A stretch of DNA of 64,000 nt. It comes from Termitomyces sp. T153 (taxonomy: Eukaryota > Basidiomycota > Agaricomycetes > Agaricales > Lyophyllaceae). Within the stretch, counting starts at the first letter, position 1, and every line of letters begins with the position of its first letter. The position numbers and the translations under genes are program-made. The stretch is taken from assembly GCA_018296165.2 (NCBI GenBank), contig JACKQL020000089.1, positions 62,001 through 126,000 on the forward strand, read 5' to 3'. The notes beneath the pieces are model-generated. The model saw nothing but the letters and a program-made list of their open reading frames with translations. It was not told where the DNA came from and ran no database searches. Shown piece after piece: positions 43,719 through 54,135 of the stretch.

Positions 43719-44584
43719 ATGCATCAAGTTATCAATAATCCCCTCTGTAGACGCTCTTTGGAAGAGTCCGACCCAGCTCTGTGGTCGCCAAACGACGTTG
43801 AAGCCCTTGTAACCCCTGGACCTGCTTCTTATCATTCTCCACGAGGACGTTTTCCAGTCATCCCTGACCGTTGGCCAGTAGAGCGATGGATGGAAAGGCT
43901 GCAGATGATGGATCGTCACACACACAGCGAAGAAACTATGTTATCGAAGATATATGACCTGATAGATTATGCCGCGCAAAGTGTCGGCATTGACAGACAA
44001 ATTTCTGTTGTCAATGATGGCTCTCCCAAGATTGAGGTCAATGGCGAAAGCTTCAGTATACCCTTCCATCTTGGATGCACCGTCAATGATAGCCCTATAT
44101 TTCATCTTATCGACAGTTTTGCGCGATATGAAGAGCGTCGTCAGCTGGTTCCAGATTTGGAGCATGTCGCGCAAGACGAAGTTTCCACAGATGGATTCGA
44201 TGTTGCTGCTCTGATTGCACAGGCTGCGAATCAGAAGGAGTGGTCTTCCGGGCCAGATGGAATATACAAGGTCTATTACATCATCCTTTCTTGATTTTAA
44301 TCATTACATTGATCATAGTTCTTTTTTTTTCCCCTTTTCTTCAGGCACATGTTCTATATCCCACCTCCAATTACAAGAAATTGGTTTTGTTGACAGGCTG
44401 GGTTCCATACAAGACTGTGGTTGCTCTCAGGGAGGGTCATGAAATGCTTGAGCCCATCTCCCTCAGTCGTGAGATCATCGACGTCCCTTGTGATCCTCAC
44501 TGCGACTGGAAAAAGATTCCTCTTTTCCAGATCATTGCAGGTCTTATTGACGAAAGCGTCAAACTCTCAGCAATGAGGTTGTAA
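43719..44584 (+). CDS. array paralogue B, two exons, 263 aa
   Basis: Exon 1 is 43719-44270 (184 codons), intron 44271-44344 (74 nt), exon 2 44345-44584 (TAA). I chose ATG 43719 because it begins the shared MHQVINNPL; an in-frame ATG-less extension upstream is not conserved. The second half of exon 1 is nearly identical to gene A (one base in about 250 differs). The intron and exon 2 are identical or almost identical to gene D. It is intact and its function is unknown. Confidence 0.82.
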
Positions 44585-44935
44585 CGGATTATCAACCTAC
44601 TGTTGCTACCCTGGTAAAGCACTGATTCTTGTCGTTCCGATGATTGTACATCGTCCTTTATTCAAAAATTCATGTTAAAACCAAGGTTTAGACTGAACGA
44701 CAATATGAACCTATATAGAAAAGCATCATCCACAGTCCAACAGCCCTCTGAGTCTGCCGCTGTCGTGAACATACGAAAACTTACTGCACTTCAATTTGAT
44801 CGACAACAACGAAGGTCAACAAGCTCAGCTTTCTCTTTTTTTTAAAAAAAAAACAAACAAAAGTGATCGGAGATGAACTTTGCTTAGTTATCAAGGTACC
44901 GATAATTTCCAGTGTTAGGATACGCACCACTCGCC

Positions 44936-45797
44936 ATGCATCAAGTTATCAACAATCCCCTCTGTAAACGCTCCTCGGAAGAATCTGACCCAGCTCTGTG
45001 GTCGCCAAACGACGTTGATACCCTCGTAATTCCTGGACCTGCTTCTTATCACTCCCCACGAGGACGTGTTCCAGCCTTTCCTCACCGTTTCCCAGTAGAG
45101 TGGTGGGTGGAAAAGCTGCAGATATGGATCGTCACACACACTGCGAAGAAACAATGTTATCGAAGATATATGACCTGATAGATTATGTCGCGCACAGTGT
45201 CGGCGTTGACAGACAAATTTCTGTTGTTAACGATGGCTCTCCCGAGATCGAGGTCAACGGCGAAAGCTTCAGTATTCCGTTCCATCTTGGATGCACCGTC
45301 AATGATAGCCCTATATTCCACTTGATTGACAGTCCTGCGCGATATCAAGAGCGTCTCTATCTGATTCCAGATCTGGAGTATGTCGCGCAAGATGAAGTTT
45401 TCACGGATGCACTCGATGTTGGTGCTCTGATTGCACAGGCTGCAAATCAGAAGGAGTGGTCTTCTGGGCCAGATGGAATCTACAAGGTCTATCACATCAT
45501 CCTTTCTTGTTTTGATCATTACATTGATCATAGTTGTTTTCCCCCCCTTTTCTTCAGGCTCATGTTCTATACCCCACTTCCACTTACACGAAATTAGTTT
45601 TGTTGACAGGCTGGGTTCCATACAAGACTGTTGTTGCTCTCAGGGAGGGTCATGAAACACTTGAACCCATTACCCTCAGTCATGAGATCATCGACGTCCC
45701 TCGTGATCCTCACTGTGAATGGGAAGAGATTGTCCTTTTCAAGATCATTGCAGGCCTTATCGATGAGAGCATCGAACTTTCGGCAACGAGGTTGTAA
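44936..45797 (+). pseudogene. array paralogue C, frameshifted by one base
   Basis: Exon 1 would be 44936-45486, intron 45487-45557 (71 nt), exon 2 45558-45797. Exon 1 is 551 nt against 552 in B and D. The lost base lies at about 45120-45125: gene B reads CTGCAGATGATGGATCG and C reads CTGCAGATATGGATCG. The frame breaks after residue 62 and the MHQVINNPL start leads to a stop at 45178. The rest, from the downstream frame, still encodes the family pattern, so the break is recent. A sequencing error cannot be excluded. Confidence 0.78.
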
Positions 45798-46176
45798 CGG
45801 ATATTCAACCTACTGTTGTGACTTTCTATATCGTCTGGTACCTTGGTACTCCACATATTTGACATCAGACTGCCGTTATTCCGATAAATGTACATAATCC
45901 TTGCCCTCTATGCAAGACTTTTTGATAAGACCAGGATTCAGGCCGAAAAACAATATGAACCTATGTAGAAGAGAACTGTCAACAGTCCAATGGTCCTCTG
46001 AGTCTGCCGCTGTCGAGAACATACGAAAACTTGGTGCTTCAACTTGATCCCACAACAACGACGAAGCTTTTTTTTAACAAAAAAACAGCAACCGAAAGGT
46101 GATCGTGTGAACTTTGCTTAGTTATCATTGGTTCTTTGAAGTGCAGAAAAATTCCAAAGTGTTAAGATACCTTGCC

Positions 46177-47041
46177 ATGCATCAACTTATCAACAATCCC
46201 CTCTATAAACGCTCCTCGGAAGAGTCTGACCCAGCTCTATGGTCGCCAACCGACGTTGAAGCCCTTCTAATTCCTGGACCTGCTTCTTATCACTCCCCAC
46301 GAGGACGTGTTTCAGTCTTCCCTGAACATTGCCCTTTAAGGTGGTGGTTGGAAAAGCTCCAGGTTATGAATTGTCACGAAGATGGTGAAATATCCATGTT
46401 CTCGAAGATATATGACTTGATCGAGTATACCATGCAACGCGTCGCCAGGAACAGACAAGTTTCTGTTGTCAATGATGGCTCTCCTGAGGTCGAGGTCAAC
46501 GGCGGAGGCTTCAGCATTCCCTTCCATCTTGGATGTTCTGTCGATGATAGTCCTATATTTCATCTTATCGACAGTTTCGCGCGATATGAAGAACGTCGTC
46601 AGCTGGTTCCAGATTTGGAGCATGTCGCGCAGGACGAAGTTTCCACGGATGCACTCGATGTTGCTGCTCTGATTGCACAGGCTGCGAATCAGAAGGAGTG
46701 GTCTTCCGGGCCAGATGGAATATACAAGGTCTATTACATCATCCTTTCTTGATTTTAATCATTACATTGATCATAGTCCTTTTTTTTCCCCTTTTCTTCA
46801 GGCACATGTTCTATATCCCACCTCCAATTACAAGAAATTGGTTTTGTTGACAGGCTGGGTTCCATACAAGACTGTGGTTGCTCTCAGGGAGGGTCATGAA
46901 ATGCTTGAGCCCATCTCCCTCAGTCGTGAGATCATCGACGTCCCTTGTGATCCTCACTGCGACTGGAAAAAGATTCCTCTTTTCCAGATCATTGCAGGTC
47001 TTATTGACGAAAGCGTCAAACTCTCAGCAATGAGGTTGTAA
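46177..47041 (+). CDS. array paralogue D, two exons, 263 aa
   Basis: Exon 1 is 46177-46728 (184 codons), intron 46729-46801 (73 nt), exon 2 46802-47041 (TAA). The start is MHQLINNPLYKRS. Residues 50-75 are the most divergent part among the four (EHCPLRWWLEKLQ here). The exon 2 sequence matches gene B exactly up to the stop. All splice sites are conserved. Unknown function. Confidence 0.82.
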
Positions 47042-47868
47042 CGGATATTCAGCCTATCGTCGCTACCTTGTTAAATCACTGATTCTTGTCGTTCCGATGA
47101 ATGTACATCGTCCTTTATTGAAAACTTTATGATCAAACCAATATTCAGACTGGAAGACAATATGAACATATGTAGAAAAAACTGTCAACAATTCAACAGC
47201 CCTCTGAGTCTGCCGCTGTCGTGAACATGCGAACACTTAGTGCTCTTCAATCTGATCCACAACAACGAAGGTCAACGTCCGAGTCTCTGCCACTGCCCTG
47301 AACATGGCGAAAACTTGGTGCCCTTCAATTCGATCCACAACAACGAAGGGTCAACAAACCCAGCGTTTTTCCTTTTTTTCAAAAAAAAAAGCACTCGATG
47401 AGGACGAGCCGCCGCCGACTTGCAGCTAGTAGATTCACCAGTACCACTTGGATGTCCGGCAGATATCTAGAGGGGATGTGGATCTACATATAATATTTCG
47501 TCACGACCAAACTACACACGAATTCAAAAAATCCTTTGGATACCATTAGTACTGACAAGTCATCGGAGCTCCTACACACACCACACCACGCGCAACACAT
47601 CACTTCAACGGCTGGCGAATTGTAGCCGTAAAAAAGGATTGTCACGCCGTTGTAAATCTACGACCTCGAAGCTCACTTTCCATGACACATTCACCCACCC
47701 ACACACACCTCAAATACCACTTTCAAAACCCACTCAACAACACCACCCAAAAAATAGTTCCAATTCCCAAAAGAAAAAAAGAATACAAGTACAGCACTAG
47801 AAATAGTATGTCCCAACCCCATACTCACGCCTACTCCCTATATACACTAAATCACTAACCCTCCCTAC
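47042..47868. other. spacer after the array, with a duplicated spacer block
   Basis: Two copies of an about 80-bp block (47203-47282 and 47283-47362) carry GATCCACAACAACGAAGG and CTTCAAT. They match the spacers between array genes. The rest, 47400-47868, holds no gene and includes an AC-rich stretch. Confidence 0.6.
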
Positions 47869-49924
47869 TCACCCCTCCCGCACACCCTCGCCCTCACCCC
47901 CATACCCGCTTAACATCCTCTTAATCCCCTCCCTACCCCCCTCCACGCGCGGCTCAAACACAACTGAAAACTTCTCCGGATGCGCATTCGCGCTCTCTGT
48001 GAACGCAAGCTCGTCGATTGGGCGTTTAGGGTCCGCGCGGACGGTGAAAGCCCATTGTATGAGGGCTGTATTCAACATTACGGATCTGTGTTAAGAGGGG
48101 CGTCAGCATCATGATCTGCATTGGCTTTTCCAATTTTCACGCAAAGGCAAAGACATAAAGACATAAAGACAAAGTGGACGAGGGGTGAGGAGATGAGAAG
48201 AAACGGGGCTGCAAGCAAGGAAGAAGGGAGGAATAGAATAGAAGAGAGAGGAAAGAGACGACGCACGCAGTAGCAATCCACTGTCCCGGACACACCCTTC
48301 TTCCAAACCCAAACGTATACCCCTTCAAATCGTCCCTTAACGTCCCGTCCTCCTCCCCATCGCCGTTGTGGCGGATCCACCTCTGCGGATCAAACTTCTC
48401 GGGGTCCGGGAAATATTTAGGATCTCTGCCGACGGACCAGACATTGCCGATGACAGTCGCGCCACGCGGGATGATGTAGTTTTTGTATGGGATCGGTTTT
48501 GTTGCTTTATGTGCGAACCCTGTGTGGAGTGGTTAATGCAAAGCAAAGTACGAATCGAAAAGAAAATTTGAAGGAAGGAAAAATGCAAGACGGACGGAAG
48601 ACAAGCAACAACGAAAAGCAAGTATGGAAAAAGTAAGGAAATGGATACAAGAATGAAGCGACGTACCACCAGCCGTAACAGGCCTCCACCTAAACGTCTC
48701 CAGCACAAACGCCTGCAACTGCGGCATCGCACCCGCTTCCCAATCGGCGGGCGTAGGGGGTCTCTCCCTCCCTACGACCATATCAATCTCATCCTGGACC
48801 CTGCGGGCGGCGTCGGGGTAGCACGCGGCTGCGAGGACAGCGACGGAGATGGCGGAGGCAGTGGTGTCACTGCCCGCGCCGAAGAGGGCGCCAGCAAGGT
48901 AGGCGGTTTCGTTGTCGGTGAGGGAAAGGGAGGGCTGGCGCTCGAGGAGGTATTTGGCGAAGGAAGGGGGGAGAGGCGTGGGGGTGTTCTGTGCGGGCAC
49001 AGGTGTCAGCCACATTACTAGAGTGAGAAGGGAAAGACTAGCGCACCATCTGCTCCCTCACGATCCCGAGATACTTCTTGAACAGCGCGAGTTCTTCGCG
49101 GTGACCTGCCTTGAGCTCATCGAGGTACCCAGGGACGTATTTGAGGAACGGGAAGACGTCTACTTTCCAGAGACCGGGGCGGAGGTTCACGCCGAGACGG
49201 ACGAGGCAGCGGTTGACAGCGAGGACGTCGGGGTCGTCGTGCCCGCCGGCTTTTTTGCCGTACGCGATAGCCATGACGACCGATGCGGAGTATCTATGGT
49301 TAACAGGTATTAGGCGGGTAAAATAAGGTGATTAAAAGGGGCACACCGCTTTGCGTGCTCCTGATGGATGTCGGGATCATCGAGAATATCGAGAATATGT
49401 GTGCGCGCGTTACTCATGAGGACAGGGCCGTACGTCTGCACGACCGTTGGCGACAGATGCGCGTGTAGTGCCCTGTACGTAAATTTAACGTCAGCCAACA
49501 GAAAGTGATTGCCACGGCCAACGGACTTTCTCATCTTCTTAAACCGGTCCCCGGCAGGGGTCAGCAGGACCCTCATCCCGCCGGACAGCGTCTCGCCCGC
49601 GGCGATCGAGGTCGGCCGATCGACGAGCGCCGCGCCCTCCCTCTCCATGATATCCACGGCTGCCTCGTACCGGCCAATGACCACGACGGTCGTGAGGCCC
49701 TGACGCAGCGAGAATATTGGTCCATACGTCTTGGTCCACTCCTCGAACTTGCGGTACGCGAATGCGCGGGGGAGGTTGTGGCCAAAGAGCCAGGAGTTGG
49801 GCGGGGGACCCGGGGGGAGAGTGCGGGCGCGTTGGGCGAGCTTGCGGTGGAGGACGAGGACGGCGGTGAGGAGAAGGGTGAGGAGGGCGAAGAGGTGCGG
49901 CGTGGAATGGGAAATGGAGATCAT
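47869..49924 (-). CDS. cytochrome P450 monooxygenase, six exons, 520 aa
   Basis: Exons on the minus strand: 49924-49527, 49472-49347, 49293-49047, 48988-48667, 48519-48267 and 48085-47869, joined in frame to 520 codons plus stop. The N-terminus has a membrane anchor (about residues 10-24) followed by LPPGPPP, so the enzyme should sit on the ER. Motifs: I-helix AGSDTTAS (295-302), K-helix ETFR (354-357), DPQRW in the PERF region (408-412) and heme loop FGFGRRVCPG with the ligand Cys 441. All key residues are intact. Length is normal for a fungal class II P450, which would take electrons from P450 reductase. The substrate cannot be told; it looks like the multigene families of wood- and litter-associated fungi. 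Introns 4 and 5 are long (147 and 181 nt) compared with 53-58 for the others. Confidence 0.9.
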
Positions 49925-51926
49925 GGTGGGCTGGGGAAAGATGGGAAGAGGCGGACACAGCTGGAATTGCAGTTTATATGGATCTGGGATGCATTTGTAT
50001 GTAAGCGCGTCTGATCGACGACATACCGTAACTTTTGACTTTCCCTCCACTTCAACCTCGTCCGTCTACTCGGCCCCTCCCCGCCGCCCCCTCCATAGTC
50101 TGGCCGTGTTCGTAGCCATAGGCGCTCTCTTTAAACCTCGGTCCTAGTCTAGAGAGTGACAGACACAACAAGACAGCCCAACGAGGAAAGACGATCTTGA
50201 AACGAGCCACGTGGTCTGACCACACCTTGTCAGACCTTGTCCGATGGACGCGCGCTTGCGGTGTCCGGACCTTTGAGCTTCTGACGACGCGTAGGCAGTG
50301 TTCTTCTTTCACAGATCATCATTCCACGCCGTAGCTACGGACAGCTGTACCATCTACATCCCAAAATTTACACCGATGCGTGTAAATGTAGAGGGCCGCC
50401 ACGATCAGGTAAATGAAGGTGGCAAATGTATTTCAAACATCAATCTGATCAGTCTTTGAACTCGCACCTTGTAGATCTCATGTTTATCCGTTGGAATTCA
50501 ACATTCAAGACATGCGCGCCGCCACTGGTTCCAAGTTCGCCGATCGTCGATCGGGCCAAAAAAGTCTGACCGTTACATCCCAATCTAATCTAATCTAATC
50601 ACACATTCCTTGCGCTTTTGGCAAATAGGGGGACGAGATTATCAAATTTTCACTCAACGTAGTTCCGAGATCTATTTTATATCTTCCGTAGTGAATGTCA
50701 CCATCAAGAATGGTACCATGTGTACATACAGTGTTGCTGGTATAATATACTATTCCGATAATCATTTTACTTTGTGTATAATACCAACTAACAGCTGAGA
50801 GGCTTTGGTAGTATTCTATACACATAATAATTGATTGCATAAATTAAAGGACGCCCGTTCAACTGTCTTTGAATCTCTGTAATCATGGCTCCTCATTGTT
50901 CAAGCCCTGCAGGCAGTTTGTGCATTCAATATACAGACCTTTTGTGAGATATATGTCATGTAGTAAGACAGAATGTGTAATTTTCTGGCTAGATTTCGGG
51001 CATGCCGTGCTGCGCAACGGCTCAGACCTACTACTCACAATGACAATACAAAAGATCGACATATGATCAAGTATCAACATTTCGACTGAATGAAACTATC
51101 CTCATCAGAGTATCAGGAATATTAATAATGAACGCACAAACATCTCAACGGGACATGGTTTCTCGATGTATAAGTCCCAAGCTATCCATGCGTCTGTCGT
51201 TCGAATCGAAAAATCCCACCGATTCAGGTCCCCGCTGCCACAGGTCTCTTGATGTATACATGGGTATGTATACATAGAACATCACAGACTTATGGTTCCA
51301 GCGCATTACGTCCCAAACTCCTATCCGTCTGACAAGAAAAACACGAGATTCCAGCGTGCGACTGCACCTTGTTAAGCATAGCTCATGTGGGAAACTAAAA
51401 AACGCCATTCAAACCGTAGCAAGCACTCGGGATGTCAATTTTGCTCTATTTTTTTTTGCATTATGCGCTGTTTGAAGCTTGAAGACGCCACGCGCCAAGT
51501 CCAGCTGCTCGAAGATATTTGAATCTATGATTACCTCAGCCTTTGTTAGGTCACCAAGGAATTTTCGCTGTCTGATGACATCTAAGCTTCCAGAAGCTCC
51601 GGAAGTTTTTGAGAATGGACTGAGAATGAGTCATGTCTGTCTCCGCCTCCGAATCAATAGTAAGATGAAGCAGACCACGGTAGATCGAAGGAGAGATTCA
51701 CTTGCAGTAGCTTCCCAGCATGAGCAGTGAACGATAGTATTCTCAGCAACACAAAAGCATAAAGGGAGCCGGGTCTTTACATACATATTCAGGTATGGTG
51801 TAATCACTAGATGGTATGCATTTTACCAGTTCGCGAGAACATAAAAAACAGTTTTAGTGAGTCAATGAGACTCTTCACACATTGAAAGTTTGATTACCTA
51901 CGACAGTAAGGGTTCGAAGACTGCTG
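49925..51926. other. intergenic DNA
   Basis: No supported gene. Four TCTAA repeats lie at 50584-50601. The stretch 51480-51730 has a plus-strand open frame that could be an upstream exon of the gene ending at 52497, but it has no recognisable pattern. Confidence 0.4.
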
Positions 51927-52497
51927 TTGGACGGGGATAACGCTGCGCGGGCCTTGCATTTCTTCACTGATTACGATGTCGTTAATGTCTATGAGGCAAA
52001 GCGCAAGAGTAAAAGCCTTGATGCTCATGTACCACAAGTCATCGTGCAGTGCCTTGCAAGCGTTCAAACAGATACCGACAGCATTGCGAAAGTAAAGTGC
52101 GCGCCAAATTCGATTCCGATCTGTGATTATTCGATCGTGGCTGGATGATCTCATTTTAGTGTTAGTGTTCCTAATGATCAATGTTCCTTGCAGAACCTCG
52201 CATTCGCCCTTACAAGTGGGAAAGCTTGGATCTTCGGGGTTGTAGATGCAGAGAAAGGAGAATGTTTTCAGACCGCTGATTTAAAGTTGGACATGACGAA
52301 CCTTAGGGCCATGAAGCATTCAATTCTTCGGGCCCTGACGATACTTATCAAGATCTGGGTAAAAACTTCCATTCTGGGAACAAGTACATTGCTCACTATG
52401 GTCCCTGCAGAACACACAGACAGGATATCTTATCAAAGAGGGCATAACTGCTTACTTTGAACAAGAATTGAGTCCTATCGCTTCCCAAACAGTTTAG
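51927..52497 (+). CDS. second nuclease-like protein, 3' exons (partial)
   Basis: Three exons join in frame: (open from) 51927-52136, 52194-52358 and 52411-52497 (TAG), with introns of 57 and 52 nt. The protein reads ALHFFTDYDVVNVYEAKRKS, then VPQVIVQCLASVQ, then LAFALTSGKAWIFGVVD. The E-x-K (YEAK) plus a Gln-rich helix plus a paired strand resembles a PD-(D/E)XK core and the layout of the 427-aa protein at 40386-41669, though the two do not align well. The 5' end is unresolved; the frame opens at 51927 without an ATG. It is tail-to-tail with the F-box gene (107 bp apart). It may be a truncated copy. Confidence 0.5.
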
Positions 52498-52603
52498 CCA
52501 GTGGCCCTTCAGAATTGACTTATTCACATTTGATTTACTCACTAATGAAAGACAATAGTACTTGAGGTGTCCCCAAGTGAACATTGCAGAATAGGAATGT
52601 CTG

Positions 52604-54135
52604 CTACACGACAGGAGATCTACAAGTGTCGAGAATGGAAAGGTAACTGTACATCTGAGAAACAATACGTCCAATGTCCTCGCTCAGGATATGTGGAGGA
52701 AAGGATCGAGACTGGAGTGATATTTCGGGGATTCGAGAAACATTGAGTTCGCACACTGTTGTGCCCAGATCTGACTCTTGAGCCATGCCGACGTTGACCA
52801 AGATCGATTTGACCTTCTCTCCGAAGGCTTTCTCTCTTCCAACCGCATAGAAATAATATTCTTGGGTTGTCTTCCCATGATAAACAAAATGTGGCGTGGA
52901 ATCTCAATTGTGAGGGATTGTCAAATGGTAGATCATCCTGTGCTTAGAAGTCAGCACAAGAGTAACAGCCTTAGTATCCAGACTTGATTGATGATGCTGG
53001 AATACAAAATCTCCGTCGCTGTCAAATAATGCCCATCGCACTTCTGACGGACTTTGAGGAATTACGGGTGCGATAGGTCGATCGTCGGCCATTATGTCTA
53101 TATCATACACGGTGACATTTCGGATGGAGACAAAAACCAATTTTTTGCCAGGAAGCAGCACCACAGAATACTAGTCCAATGTTATCAACAACTGCGTGCA
53201 CAGAACCAAGCCTTACCTACCGGTTTCTCTGTACGTTTAGGAAATATAACAGTCCTGCGATGCACCAAGGCTGTTGACGCCCTCCAATCAAAGACTTCAA
53301 TATTGGAGTGAAACTGAGAGATGTATACAAGCCTGGCAAGTAGGTCACCACCAAGACTGATGGACAATATAGTGGTAGATAATTCTGTTGCTGGAAAGGA
53401 ATGCAGAGAATTCGCCTCCAGATATGCCAAAGACCCATGTCCGCGGAGGTTGACACGCCAGATCATAAGGTCTGAACCAGTCACAGGTTGTGCTAGATCT
53501 ACAATCCAAATTCCCCAGTCGCGTTACGCATAGAACTAGAATGTAGAATTACTTACTGAAGTAGTCCGAAGGAAAATTGATCATGCAGAAGCTCAGTGTT
53601 GATCAATGTCAACGGTCAGGTCATATATTAAATCGCCATTGGCATCATCACGCGGTGGCGTCAAGACGGTACTTCGCATGTCGGGATCTTCGAGGTCATA
53701 ACATAACACTGCACCGTCAGACAATGCGGCAAGTAGCCAACGTCCACCTGGGACCATAGTCAATGTGTATGTTTCATAATCCAGAAAGATCCAGCGCTCT
53801 CGGACAGGATTTTTTATTTCCCATTCCTTGTCAGCACTTCTTCGCTGCAGAACCCAGGATTCGAGTTCCGCTGACGAATACAAGTCAATGGGCTCTTCAG
53901 CTGCAAGTCGAAATTCTTTCTCGGCCAAATAGCTTTGATACTGGCTAGTCCACACTGTCCGTGTTCGCGAAACGTCATTTAGCTGTTTGCAAACCTACAG
54001 ACATTGATTGAATGATCACTTCTGATTCAGTCAAAGACTCACCTGCCGTATCATAAGCAAGTCACGCCAGTGGACATGCTTCAGAATTTCGGCCAGAACT
54101 TCTGAAGGTAGGGCGCTGAACCTAAGTCGAGACTG
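52604..54135 (-). CDS. F-box protein, beta-propeller-like, exon structure partly resolved
   Basis: The F-box is split by a 48-nt intron (54042-53995). The first exon 54135-54043 gives RFSALPSEVLAEILKHVHW, and the second starts VCKQLNDVSRTRTVW. Beyond it, strands typical of a WD-like or propeller C-terminus follow: YTLTMVPGGRWLLAALSDG, VTGSDLMIWRVNLRG (to 53230), LLPGKKLVFVSIRNVTVYD and VCELNVSRIPEISL, ending at a stop at 52604. F-box proteins present targets to SCF ubiquitin ligases. The start Met is not resolved, as a stop lies just upstream of 54135. Frames do not join cleanly near 53590-53600, so either a frameshift or an unrecognised intron is present. Confidence 0.6.

Noticed and set aside
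42629..46623. minus-strand open frames repeated in each array unit
   Set aside because: They mirror exon 1 of the paralogues; the plus-strand genes have conserved splice sites and better pattern conservation.
49505..50147. overlapping plus-strand open frames of 138-169 aa
   Set aside because: They are antisense to the well-supported P450 exons and GC-rich; no independent signal.
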